DNA of 45,835 nucleotides. It comes from Xenococcus sp. PCC 7305 (lineage in GTDB: Bacteria > Cyanobacteriota > Cyanobacteriia > Cyanobacteriales > Xenococcaceae). A program made the translations under genes and the position numbers. Under the pieces are notes generated by a model. It saw nothing but the letters and a program-made list of their open reading frames with translations. It searched no databases and was not told where the DNA came from. The first letter of the stretch is position 1. Every line of letters begins with the position of its first letter. Of the stretch, positions 1-7,859 are shown piece by piece. Location of the stretch: the NCBI RefSeq assembly GCF_000332055.1, contig NZ_ALVZ01000189.1, positions 1 through 45,835 of the forward strand, written 5' to 3'.

Positions 1-2112
1 GTGTTTGGCAGTGGAGATGGAGGGACATTAAGCGTCAATGCGGAGCGAGTAGAATTAATTGGCGGTTCGCGAGTCGCTGGTTCGAGTGGTCTTTTTGCGC
101 CGATTGTGCCAGGAGCAACCGGTGATGGGGGAGATATTAATCTGGCGGCCGATAGCTTGTTAGTAGCAGGTGGGGCTCAGGCTTTTACGTTAACAGTAAG
201 TGGTAGTACAGCAGGGGATTTTAATATTGCAGCACAAGATATTGAACTCAACGCAACTTCTCCCAATGGGACCCCTAGTGGTTTGTTTAGTAATACTTTT
301 GCCAATGGCGATGGAGGAAATGTCAATATTGACACTGGTAGTTTGGCTCTAATAGATGGGGCAGAGATTGGTTCTACAGTAAGTGGAACTGGAAGAGCAG
401 GAAATATAAAAATCAAAGCTAATTCGATAGTATTGACTAATCCTGCCCCCTTGGAAAGACCGAGTTCAATTGCTGCGTCTGTTCGACAAGGAGCAACAGG
501 AGTTGGTGGGGATATCACGATTGAGACTGATAGCTTGAGCCTGAATGATGGAACTCAGATTAACTCTCTTGTCTTGGGTACTGGGGATGGCGGAAATGTC
601 TCTATTACTGCTAGTGAAATTAATCTGAATGGATATTCTGCGATCGCGAATCGACCCAGTGGGGTCTTTACCGTAGTTAATCCAGGAGTTATGGGTAATA
701 GTGGGAATGTGGCGGTGACCACTGATAATTTAACAGTATCTGATGGAGCGCAAATTTCGGTTGCTACTGGGGGCTTCGGTTCGGCTGGAAATCTTCAAGT
801 GACAGCATCAGAATCAATAGAATTGACAGGTAATTTGATCGCTGAAGGGGGTGGTAGCAGTGGTCTATTCTCTAGTGCGGTTTTTGGTGATGGGAATGGG
901 GGCAATCTGGATATTGCAACAGACCAATTAATCATTAAAGATGGTGCAACTGTTAGTGCGAGTAATTTCTTAAGTAGTAATTCTGCCGTGCCACCAGGAA
1001 CTGGGATGGCTGGAAATATTAATATTAATGCTCAAACTATTGCACTCGATGGCGTGGATGCGGACACTGCTTCTAGTATCAATGCTGCAACTTTTGCTGG
1101 TGGTGGCGGCAATATTGTGCTGAACAGTCAGACAATCACTGCTACAAATGGCGCTCAAGTAACTGCCGATACTTCAGGTGCAGGCAATGGTGGATCAATT
1201 CAAGTAAATACCGATAATCTGAATCTTAGTAATAGAGCAAGCTTTAGTAGTAGTACTACTGCAACGGGGGATGGCGGAAGCATTGCGATCGCGGTACAGG
1301 AGGAATTTAACTTAAATAACCAAGCTCAAGTTTCTGCGAATAGTACCGGATTAGGTCAAGCAGGTAATATCGCGATCGCATCTGACACTTTAAAGCTTGA
1401 TGAAGGTCGGATTACTGCTACTTCTACTCAGACTGGTGGTGGGGATATTGATTTAGTTACAGATTCTTTATTTTTAGATAACAATAGTTTAATTAGTACA
1501 AGTGTTCTCGATAGTACGGGGGGCGGCGGTAATATTTTGATTGAGAACAGCGGTTTTATCATTGGGGAAAATGGTAGTGCTATCAGAGCTGATGCCGTTT
1601 TTGGGGATGGAGGAAATATTCAGATTAACGCTCAGGGAATTTTCTTCGACCTAGATAGTGAAATTACTGCCAGTTCTAAGTTTGGTGTTGATGGTATCGT
1701 CGAAATTAACCTTAGTGAATCGGATGAAAAGTTGGGGACAGTATATTTTCCTGACAAATTATCTACTCCTGAAGCTATTATCGTCAGCAGTTGCCCAGTT
1801 CCAGAAAGCAATAGCTTTACCGTTACAGGATCGGGAGGATTACCAGAAAATCCCAGTTCTTATTTAAGAGGCAGAACTGTTTGGCAAGACACTAGAAGAT
1901 TGACCCATGATCAAATCAAGGGGGGAGAGATTCAGGCAGAAACCACCAGTTCCAAGCCAGGTCAGGAGCAAAAAACTGCCAAGGTAAAGCCTATTGTTGA
2001 ATCACAAAGTTGGATCATCAATCAAAGAGGCAAAGTCGAATTAGTAGCAGCAAACAGCCAAAGAATTTCTCCAAATATCTGGTCTCAAGATATTAATTGC
2101 GGAGACTTGTAA
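1..2112 (+). CDS. Filamentous haemagglutinin-like two-partner-secretion exoprotein, 3' part
   Basis: The open frame runs in from the window edge and ends at TAA 2110-2112, giving 703 visible residues. The GTG at position 1 is only the first in-frame codon, so the N-terminal secretion domain (the TPS signal) lies outside. The visible part is a long series of degenerate beta-helix repeats of roughly 40-60 residues, rich in Gly, Asn, Ser and Thr. Each contains motifs such as GDGGNVNI followed by a hydrophobic strand and an SLxLxDGAxI-like turn. The last 130 residues hold a distinct tail with a Cys-Pro-Val motif and an SYLRGRTVW-like sequence, a common end for cyanobacterial members of this family. 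It is probably exported by a TpsB outer-membrane pore to the cell surface, as an adhesin or matrix protein. No TpsB gene is in the window. Confidence 0.85.
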   Translation: MFGSGDGGTLSVNAERVELIGGSRVAGSSGLFAPIVPGATGDGGDINLAADSLLVAGGAQAFTLTVSGSTAGDFNIAAQDIELNATSPNGTPSGLFSNTFANGDGGNVNIDTGSLALIDGAEIGSTVSGTGRAGNIKIKANSIVLTNPAPLERPSSIAASVRQGATGVGGDITIETDSLSLNDGTQINSLVLGTGDGGNVSITASEINLNGYSAIANRPSGVFTVVNPGVMGNSGNVAVTTDNLTVSDGAQISVATGGFGSAGNLQVTASESIELTGNLIAEGGGSSGLFSSAVFGDGNGGNLDIATDQLIIKDGATVSASNFLSSNSAVPPGTGMAGNININAQTIALDGVDADTASSINAATFAGGGGNIVLNSQTITATNGAQVTADTSGAGNGGSIQVNTDNLNLSNRASFSSSTTATGDGGSIAIAVQEEFNLNNQAQVSANSTGLGQAGNIAIASDTLKLDEGRITATSTQTGGGDIDLVTDSLFLDNNSLISTSVLDSTGGGGNILIENSGFIIGENGSAIRADAVFGDGGNIQINAQGIFFDLDSEITASSKFGVDGIVEINLSESDEKLGTVYFPDKLSTPEAIIVSSCPVPESNSFTVTGSGGLPENPSSYLRGRTVWQDTRRLTHDQIKGGEIQAETTSSKPGQEQKTAKVKPIVESQSWIINQRGKVELVAANSQRISPNIWSQDINCGDL

Positions 2113-2294
2113 AGCGTGAATTCGATATTTATACTAAGTTGTGTTTTAAAGTGTACTTTTATATCTCGCGCAAAGACGTTTACCCAGCTTCGTGTTCTGG
2201 GCAAAGGCGCAAAGGGTATTAAGGATGGTTTTAAGGCGATTTCTCAAAATATTTGTACCAGGTTTTGATCAGATTTATCGATAATCTGTAAGGA

Positions 2295-2308
2295 CGATTC
2301 GCGAATCG
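2295..2308. repeat. Perfect 14-bp palindrome CGATTCGCGAATCG
   Basis: The palindrome lies in an imperfect larger inverted repeat whose outer arms are GTAGGGGCGA-like on the minus strand. The same GTAGGGGCGA arm starts the inverted repeat at 16843-16866, so the two may belong to one hairpin family. It sits between convergent genes, where a hairpin could act as a weak bidirectional terminator. There is no T-run to confirm that. Confidence 0.6.
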
Positions 2309-2373
2309 CCCCTACGTCAATGGTGTGTTCTTTCTCAGAAATCACCTAAGTATATGAACACAGTTTGGGATTA

Positions 2374-2404
2374 CCTAAAACCTAACACCTAACACCTAAA
2401 ACCT
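2374..2404 (+). repeat. Heptanucleotide array CCTAAMA, 4 units
   Basis: Four consecutive 7-base units read CCTAAAA, CCTAACA, CCTAACA and CCTAAAA, then CC. This is the reverse complement of the GGTTTTA family at 25887-25924. It ends about 10 bases beyond the stop codon of the minus-strand secreted-protein gene. It resembles the short tandemly repeated repetitive sequences (STRR) known in cyanobacteria. Confidence 0.8.
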
Positions 2405-2414
2405 TTTCCCCCAA

Positions 2415-3062
2415 CTAATCAATCAGCTCGAAAGAGTCGAAGAAGGTCGCAACTGATTTCTCGGAAATGGCATCACTATGTTGACTAACCGCCAAGATAT
2501 AGAGCCGTTGTTCAACCAGTAAGAGACGATAGATAATCGTTTCGTCTTTGTTTTGCAGCTTAAATTCTCTGCCTGGATGCTTGTCAAAAGTAATGTCATC
2601 ATCAGCAACTTTATTTAAATCAATCTTATTCTCAATAATATAATCACGCGATTTCTCTAATACTTCTTGACTATTGGCAACTCTTTCGGGTGTGACCTCT
2701 TCTGAGTAAGCAATTACATAACGAGAAGATGGTGGATGACTGGCAATAATATCGAAGTTAATATCTCCATTGGGCGATTCAACGACCTCAACTTCGTTAG
2801 TTAATGCTCCAGAAGGGAGCATGGCCGTAAATCCGACTGAATTAACTACAACTCGTGACCATGGTAGAGCTGCCTCATCAACAGTCAAGGAAGGTGATGT
2901 ATTGGTTTCACTCTGCTGGTCAAATCTACGAATTTCTTCTTCAAACTCTCTGCGTCCTCTCTCGAAAAAGTCAGGTCGATCAAAGGGGCCTGCGATCGCC
3001 GGAACGACGGCAAGACAAGATAATGTAAGAACAGGAATACTCAGCCAAGGATATATTTTCAT
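2415..3062 (-). CDS. Small exported protein, possibly PsbP/Mog1-like fold
   Basis: The ATG at 3062 gives 215 residues that begin with a clear signal peptide: MKIYPW, a hydrophobic stretch, then AIAG near residues 22-25. The frame stays open 19 codons further upstream from a TTG, but that would bury the signal peptide, so the ATG is preferred. After a charged segment (FERGRREFEEEIRRF) comes a domain of about 150 residues. It starts with SVGFTAMLPSGAL and ends VATFFDSFELID, with alternating strands. This outline resembles the PsbP/Mog1-type fold of small lumenal or periplasmic proteins, but no diagnostic motif is visible. That assignment is inference. The gene is convergent with the exoprotein gene and divergent from the UbiH-type gene. 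Confidence 0.7.
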   Translation of the reverse strand: MKIYPWLSIPVLTLSCLAVVPAIAGPFDRPDFFERGRREFEEEIRRFDQQSETNTSPSLTVDEAALPWSRVVVNSVGFTAMLPSGALTNEVEVVESPNGDINFDIIASHPPSSRYVIAYSEEVTPERVANSQEVLEKSRDYIIENKIDLNKVADDDITFDKHPGREFKLQNKDETIIYRLLLVEQRLYILAVSQHSDAISEKSVATFFDSFELID

Positions 3063-3216
3063 AATAATTCGGGCAAATAAAGTAAAATAAGAAGATAATT
3101 TGGAACTTTGAATTGGCAATTACTTTTAGATTGTCTCAAAGTCTTGGGTTATTGTTCTGTGTCACAATAATATCAAATAAAATTTTAATCTTTGCTTAAA
3201 AACTTTTAATAAAAGC

Positions 3217-4449
3217 ATGACATCAAAATCTCACAATAATCAAGCCATGACTAGTTATGATATTGCGATCGCAGGTGGTGGGATTGTCGGTATTACGCTA
3301 GCTGCTATTTTGAAAAACTCGGGACTCAAAGTAATTATTATTGAAGCCAAGCCCTTAGCGGTTGCTGCGGCGAGAACTCAAGCCTATGCCTTTTCCTTGC
3401 TTTCGAGTCGGATTTATGAGGGAATTGGCGTATGGCAGGACATTGTTCCCCATATTGGAAAATTTAAACGCATTAGACTATCAGATAGCGATTTTTCCCA
3501 GACAGTCCAGTTTGAAACAACAGATTTGAATACTGATTATCTAGGTTATGTTGCTCAGCATAATGTTGTCTCGACCGCCTTGCAAAAATATCTTGCTGAT
3601 TGCCCTAATATTGATTGGTTATGCCCTGGAGAAGTTACTAATGTTATCTATCAAGAGCAGATTGCTCAGGTATCGGTCAGGACGCAAGAGACAGAGCATT
3701 TGATCGAGGCAAAATTAGTTATTGGTGCTGATGGAGTTCGTTCCCATCTGCGTTCCTTGGCCAAGATTACGACTCGTGGCTGGAAATATTGGCAATCTTG
3801 TGTTGCTTTTACGATCAAACATACCGCAGCACAAAATGATACGGCTTTTGAGCGATTTTGGTCTACAGGGCCGATGGGAGTTTTACCTTTGCCGGGAAAT
3901 CGTTGCCAAATCGTTTGGACTAATCCCCATGAGCGAGCGAAGAAGCTACAAGCCTTGAGTGAAGAAGAGTTCCTCGAAGAACTTACACATTACACCCAAG
4001 GATCTTTGGGGGATTTAACATTGATTAGCGATCGCGTTATTTTTCCTGTGCAACTAATGCAATGCGATCGCTATGTCCAATCTAGATTAGCTTTAATTGG
4101 TGATGCGGCCCATTGCTGTCATCCTGTGGGAGGACAGGGTTTAAATCTTGGGATTCGAGATGCTGCTAGTCTTGCTCAAATATTGATTGCGGCTCATGAT
4201 CAAGGACAAGATATTGGTAGCTTATCAGTTCTCAAAAAATACGAAACTTGGCGTAAACAAGAAAACCTAGCTATTTTGGGATTCACTGATTTTCTGGATC
4301 GTTTCTTTTCTAATGATTGGCTGCCGATTGTAATTATTCGGCGCCTAGGTTTATGGCTAATGAGTAATCTGAGACCACTAAAAATATTTGCTTTGCAATT
4401 AATGGCAGGATTAAAAGGAAGAACCCCCAAGCTAGCTCAAAATAATTAA
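3217..4449 (+). CDS. FAD-dependent hydroxylase, UbiH/UbiF/VisC/COQ6 family
   Basis: This 410-residue flavoprotein monooxygenase shows the family's three landmarks. A dinucleotide-binding GGGIVG lies at residues 20-25 in an N-terminal beta-alpha-beta unit. A DG motif (IGADGVRS) lies at about 170-177. The GD motif GDAAHCCHPVGGQGLNLG starts at residue 295. The family hydroxylates aromatic quinone precursors with NAD(P)H and O2. Cyanobacterial members are proposed to act in plastoquinone or tocopherol-related ring hydroxylation, but the substrate cannot be read here. The C-terminus holds a hydrophobic, arginine-rich segment that could associate with membranes. A second ATG at 3247 (MTSYDIAIAGGG) is an equally plausible start. 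Length is normal for the family. Confidence 0.88.
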   Translation: MTSKSHNNQAMTSYDIAIAGGGIVGITLAAILKNSGLKVIIIEAKPLAVAAARTQAYAFSLLSSRIYEGIGVWQDIVPHIGKFKRIRLSDSDFSQTVQFETTDLNTDYLGYVAQHNVVSTALQKYLADCPNIDWLCPGEVTNVIYQEQIAQVSVRTQETEHLIEAKLVIGADGVRSHLRSLAKITTRGWKYWQSCVAFTIKHTAAQNDTAFERFWSTGPMGVLPLPGNRCQIVWTNPHERAKKLQALSEEEFLEELTHYTQGSLGDLTLISDRVIFPVQLMQCDRYVQSRLALIGDAAHCCHPVGGQGLNLGIRDAASLAQILIAAHDQGQDIGSLSVLKKYETWRKQENLAILGFTDFLDRFFSNDWLPIVIIRRLGLWLMSNLRPLKIFALQLMAGLKGRTPKLAQNN

Positions 4450-4751
4450 GATATTTTTGTTATGGGCTATAAGGAATAAGTTATCAGTTATTAGCTTTTC
4501 TTATTTCATATTTGGGTAATCCCCATGATCTGCGATTGCATCACCTAATTAATTAAGCCTTCTCACAAGAAGATTAACAATAAACTTTACAAAACAACAG
4601 TGTTTTCCCTCTTGCCATTTTTTTTCTGTGAAATATACTGGATGGACATAAACTGAAAGGTTTATTAATAATGTATTTGAAAGTCTTATTTTATTAGATA
4701 TCTAAGGGTTTCAACTAAGTTAATCTTTTAGGTGTGAGGATCAGTTAAATT
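4450..4751 (+). other. Long 5' region of the porin gene
   Basis: No gene is seen. The region is AT-rich and holds the promoter-like hexamers listed at 4612-4639. It ends in a GTGAGGAT ribosome-binding sequence about 10 bases before the porin ATG. The inferred leader is about 105 bases long, which leaves room for regulation, but I see no recognisable riboswitch or clear Fur box. Confidence 0.5.
4612..4639 (+). promoter_or_regulatory. Sigma70-type promoter for the porin gene
   Basis: TTGCCA (4612-4617) and TATACT (4634-4639) are separated by 16 bases made largely of a T-run. They lie about 110 bases upstream of the porin start. The match to the TTGACA/TATAAT consensus is good, but no transcript data are available. 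Confidence 0.45.
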
Positions 4752-6350
4752 ATGTCTAGATTATTTTGGAGGGCTTTGAAAGCTGCTCCTGTTGTTGTTG
4801 CAGGTTCTTTGCTCGTTAGCAATGCAACTATGGCTCAGACTGTTGCGAGTAATGAGTCTCCTGTTGATGGGACTTTAGAGCAGATCGATGGCTATAGCGG
4901 CTATGAGGAAACTGCGGAAGATGCGATGTCTCAGGTGACTAATGTTAACCAATTAAGAGATGTTTCTCCTGCGGATTGGGCTTATGAGGCGTTACGCAGT
5001 TTGGTAGATCGCTATGGTTGTATTGTTGGTTATCCTGATCAAACCTATAGAGGCAATCAAGCTTTAAGTCGTTATGAATTTGCTGCGGGCCTAAACGCTT
5101 GCTTAAATCAAATAGAACGTCTGATTGCTTCTTCTGAAGCTCTACTGAGAGAGGATATTGAAACAATCAATAAGCTGCTTCAAGAGTTTGAGGCCGAACT
5201 CGCGACACTCAATGGCAGAGTCGATAGCTTAGAAGGTCGGGTGGCTTTCCTAGAAGACCATCAATTTTCGACGACGACTAAGCTAAAAGGGGAAGTTATC
5301 TTCACTTTGGGTAATACTTTTGGCGACGATATTGATTCTCAATTCACCTTTAGCGATCGCGTTCGCCTAAACTTCAACACTAGTTTCACTGGAAAAGACA
5401 TCTTACGGACTCGTCTCCAAGCGGGAAATACTCAAGGCTTCAAAGCTGGTATCACAGGGACAGACTCGACTCGTCTGGGTTTTGATCAAGGCGGAAATTC
5501 TAACGATATCAGGATCGACGATTTGTACTATCGCTTTCCGGTAGGAGATAAAGTAAGAGTCTGGCTGGCGGGTAATTCCATCGGAACTCACAACATCTTG
5601 AACGTTGGCAATCCTTATCTCAAAAGCACTGGTGCTGGGGCCTTATCCCGCTTCCATATTCGGAACCCTCTCATATTCCGTCCTGTACAAGGTACTGGTT
5701 TGGGTACTAATGTCAAACTAAGCGACTTGTTCACCTTTAATGCATCTTACTTAAGTACTAGTAACGATGGTGCTGATCCTTCTTTGGGTGAAGGGATCTT
5801 CAATGGTTCTTTTAGTGCTGGTGCTCAGTTAGTAGCTTCTCCGACAGATAACTTCGAGATTAATTTTGCCTATATTCGGACTTTTGAAACTGGAGATGAT
5901 GTAAATATTTCTGGCAGTACGGTCAGTGGCAATGCGAAGCGACCTTTTGGTCGGGTTGACACTTCAACTAATCGTTTTGGGTTAGGCGCTAATTATCAAT
6001 TTGGCGACAGAGTTGCGATCGCAGCTACCGGAGCTTATGCTGATGCCAGCGAACGAGGTGGTGACGGTAGTGCAGACATCTGGACTTGGAGTGCTAATAT
6101 TGCATTTCTTGATCTAATGAAAGAAGGCAGTGTCTTAGCCGTTGCTGGCGGTTTACCTCCCAAACTAACCGATGGTGATGGTGTTACCGAAGATGAGGAT
6201 TCTTCCTATATTATTGAGCTGTTTTACAAGTATCCCGTTAATAAAAACATCATTGTGACTCCTGGTGTTTATGTTGTAACTAACCCAGATCACGATGATA
6301 GTAATGATGCAGCTTATGTTGGGGTAATCAGAACTACCTTCAAGTTCTAG
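4752..6350 (+). CDS. SLH-OprB outer-membrane porin (iron uptake porin type)
   Basis: This 532-residue outer-membrane protein starts with a signal peptide ending NATMAQ at about residues 25-30. An S-layer homology domain follows at about 68-122, with DVSPADWAYEALRSLVDRYG and later SRYEFAAGLNACL. A short coiled coil lies at about 125-175. A beta-barrel of the carbohydrate-selective OprB type fills the rest and ends in the Phe-terminated strand TTFKF. This is the layout of the major cyanobacterial porins (SomA/Slr1841 type), in which the SLH domain anchors the barrel to peptidoglycan-linked polymer. Work on these proteins implicates them in permeation of inorganic ions, including iron. It is a single-gene unit with a promoter upstream and a strong terminator at 6384-6417. 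Confidence 0.92.
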   Translation: MSRLFWRALKAAPVVVAGSLLVSNATMAQTVASNESPVDGTLEQIDGYSGYEETAEDAMSQVTNVNQLRDVSPADWAYEALRSLVDRYGCIVGYPDQTYRGNQALSRYEFAAGLNACLNQIERLIASSEALLREDIETINKLLQEFEAELATLNGRVDSLEGRVAFLEDHQFSTTTKLKGEVIFTLGNTFGDDIDSQFTFSDRVRLNFNTSFTGKDILRTRLQAGNTQGFKAGITGTDSTRLGFDQGGNSNDIRIDDLYYRFPVGDKVRVWLAGNSIGTHNILNVGNPYLKSTGAGALSRFHIRNPLIFRPVQGTGLGTNVKLSDLFTFNASYLSTSNDGADPSLGEGIFNGSFSAGAQLVASPTDNFEINFAYIRTFETGDDVNISGSTVSGNAKRPFGRVDTSTNRFGLGANYQFGDRVAIAATGAYADASERGGDGSADIWTWSANIAFLDLMKEGSVLAVAGGLPPKLTDGDGVTEDEDSSYIIELFYKYPVNKNIIVTPGVYVVTNPDHDDSNDAAYVGVIRTTFKF

Positions 6351-6383
6351 TTGTCCAAAATATTTCATATTGAGTTAGTCGAG

Positions 6384-6417
6384 ATAGAGGTGTTTAGAAA
6401 AACATCTCTATTTTTTT
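6384..6417 (+). terminator. Rho-independent terminator of the porin gene
   Basis: A 12-bp stem (6384-6395 pairing with 6400-6411, one G-T wobble) has a 4-base loop and is followed by a run of T to 6417. It lies 34 bases after the porin stop codon. Confidence 0.85.
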
Positions 6418-6581
6418 CAGGCAAGATTGAAAACCAAAGAGGATAAAGAATTTACCTGAAGTCTAACTCTTAACAGAGTATTCGATACCTCACTAGGATG
6501 AGAACTGCTATAAGATAGAGAGCGACAATAAAACAATCAGGTTTGATCGAAATTTTTGTTTGAGGGGACAAGGCTTATCAT

Positions 6582-7766
6582 ATGGCACAAATAGAAACTA
6601 GAACCGAGCCCATGGTTATCAACATGGGGCCTCACCATCCCTCAATGCACGGCGTTTTACGCCTCATTGTCACGCTTGATGGAGAAGATGTTATCGACTG
6701 TGAACCAGTCATTGGCTATCTTCACCGAGGCATGGAGAAAATTGCAGAAAGTCGTACTAATGTAATGTACGTACCCTATGTAAGTCGTTGGGACTATGCA
6801 GCAGGGATGTTTAATGAAGCAATCACCGTTAATGCACCAGAAAAACTGGCTGGGATTGAAGTCCCCAAAAGGGCTCAATACATTCGAGTGATTATGCTGG
6901 AGTTGAACCGCATTGCTAACCATTTGCTCTGGTTGGGGCCATTTTTGGCCGATGTGGGGGCAACTACGCCCTTTTTCTACATATTTCGCGAACGAGAACT
7001 AATTTACGATCTTTGGGAGGCGGCCACAGGACAGAGATTAATCAATAACAATTATTTTCGTATTGGTGGGGTTGCCGTAGATTTACCCTATGGTTGGATT
7101 GATAAATGCGAAGACTTCTGTGATTACTTCGATCCTAAAATTGATGAATATGAGAAGTTAATCACTAATAATCCCATTTTCCGGCGTCGTGTGGAAGGAA
7201 TTGGTACGATTACTCGTGATGAGGCGATTAACTGGGGTCTTTCTGGGCCAATGCTAAGGGGCTCAGGAGTGAAGTGGGATTTACGGAAAGTAGATCACTA
7301 CGAATGCTACGACGATTTTGATTGGGACATCCAATGGGAAACCGTAGGGGATTGTTACGCTCGTTATCTGGTCAGAGTTAAAGAAATGCGGGAATCGGTG
7401 AAGATTCTGCGGCAGGCACTTAAAGGGATTCCTGGAGGCCCTTATGAAAATTTGGAGGCGAAAAGGCTCGAAGAAGGACGTAAGTCGCAGTGGAATGATT
7501 TTGACTATCAATATATAGCGAAAAAAGTTGCCCCCACTTTTAAAATTCCTACAGGAGAACATTATGTTCGCCTCGAAAGTGGCAAGGGAGAATTAGGTAT
7601 CTTTATTGTTGGCAATGATAATGTCTTTCCTTGGCGATGGAAGATTCGTGCCCCTGATTTTAATAATTTGCAGATTTTGCCTCATTTACTTAAAGGGGTT
7701 AAGGTCGCAGATATCATGGCAATTCTCGGTAGCATCGACGTGATCATGGGATCTGTAGATCGCTAA
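6582..7766 (+). CDS. ndhH: NAD(P)H-quinone oxidoreductase (NDH-1) subunit H
   Basis: This is the 394-residue 49-kDa-type subunit of the NDH-1 complex, homologous to NuoD and to the [NiFe]-hydrogenase large subunit. It starts [27 protein letters not shown], where GPHHPSMHG is the family signature near residues 17-25. It also carries the conserved [16 protein letters not shown] segment and the C-terminal [18 protein letters not shown] ending typical of cyanobacterial and plastid NdhH. Together with NdhK it forms the quinone-binding region of the peripheral arm on the thylakoid membrane, serving respiration and cyclic electron flow. A TATAAG at 6509-6514 could be its -10 element, but the -35 is poor. 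No other ndh gene is adjacent, as is usual in cyanobacteria. Confidence 0.97.
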   Translation: MAQIETRTEPMVINMGPHHPSMHGVLRLIVTLDGEDVIDCEPVIGYLHRGMEKIAESRTNVMYVPYVSRWDYAAGMFNEAITVNAPEKLAGIEVPKRAQYIRVIMLELNRIANHLLWLGPFLADVGATTPFFYIFRERELIYDLWEAATGQRLINNNYFRIGGVAVDLPYGWIDKCEDFCDYFDPKIDEYEKLITNNPIFRRRVEGIGTITRDEAINWGLSGPMLRGSGVKWDLRKVDHYECYDDFDWDIQWETVGDCYARYLVRVKEMRESVKILRQALKGIPGGPYENLEAKRLEEGRKSQWNDFDYQYIAKKVAPTFKIPTGEHYVRLESGKGELGIFIVGNDNVFPWRWKIRAPDFNNLQILPHLLKGVKVADIMAILGSIDVIMGSVDR

Positions 7767-7768
7767 AT

Positions 7769-7796
7769 CAGTTAGCAGTTATCAGTCATCAGTTAA
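7769..7796 (+). repeat. Heptanucleotide array CAGTTAN, 4 units
   Basis: Four consecutive 7-base units (CAGTTAG, CAGTTAT, CAGTCAT, CAGTTAA) begin a few bases after the ndhH stop codon. A near-identical array follows rpsD at 22189-22216. Confidence 0.75.
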
Positions 7797-7822
7797 TCTT
7801 CATTTGCTTTTCCCTTCCTTAT

Positions 7823-7857
7823 CCCTCATCCCTCATCCCTCATCCCTCATCCCTTAA
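7823..7857 (+). repeat. Heptanucleotide array CCCTCAT, 5 units, touching the next gene's start
   Basis: Four perfect CCCTCAT units and one CCCTTAA end two bases before the ATG of the UPF0182 gene at 7860. The minus strand reads GGGATGA repeated, with four GGG runs spaced by 4 bases, which fits a G-quadruplex pattern. The array replaces any normal ribosome-binding site. Confidence 0.8.
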
Positions 7858-7859
7858 AC

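Larger units (their letters stand above)
2113..2414. other. Intergenic stretch between convergent genes; palindrome and CCTAAMA heptamers
   Basis: No gene is visible. The stretch separates the 3' ends of the exoprotein gene and the minus-strand secreted-protein gene. It contains a 14-base perfect palindrome at 2295-2308 and a heptamer array at 2374-2404, listed separately. Small open frames here are under 20 codons and lack ribosome-binding signals. Confidence 0.6.

Noticed and set aside
177-518. A 113-codon minus-strand frame inside the exoprotein gene
   Set aside because: It lies fully antisense to a gene with strong protein-level repeat structure and has no recognisable domain; such frames are common opposite Gly/Asn-rich repeats.
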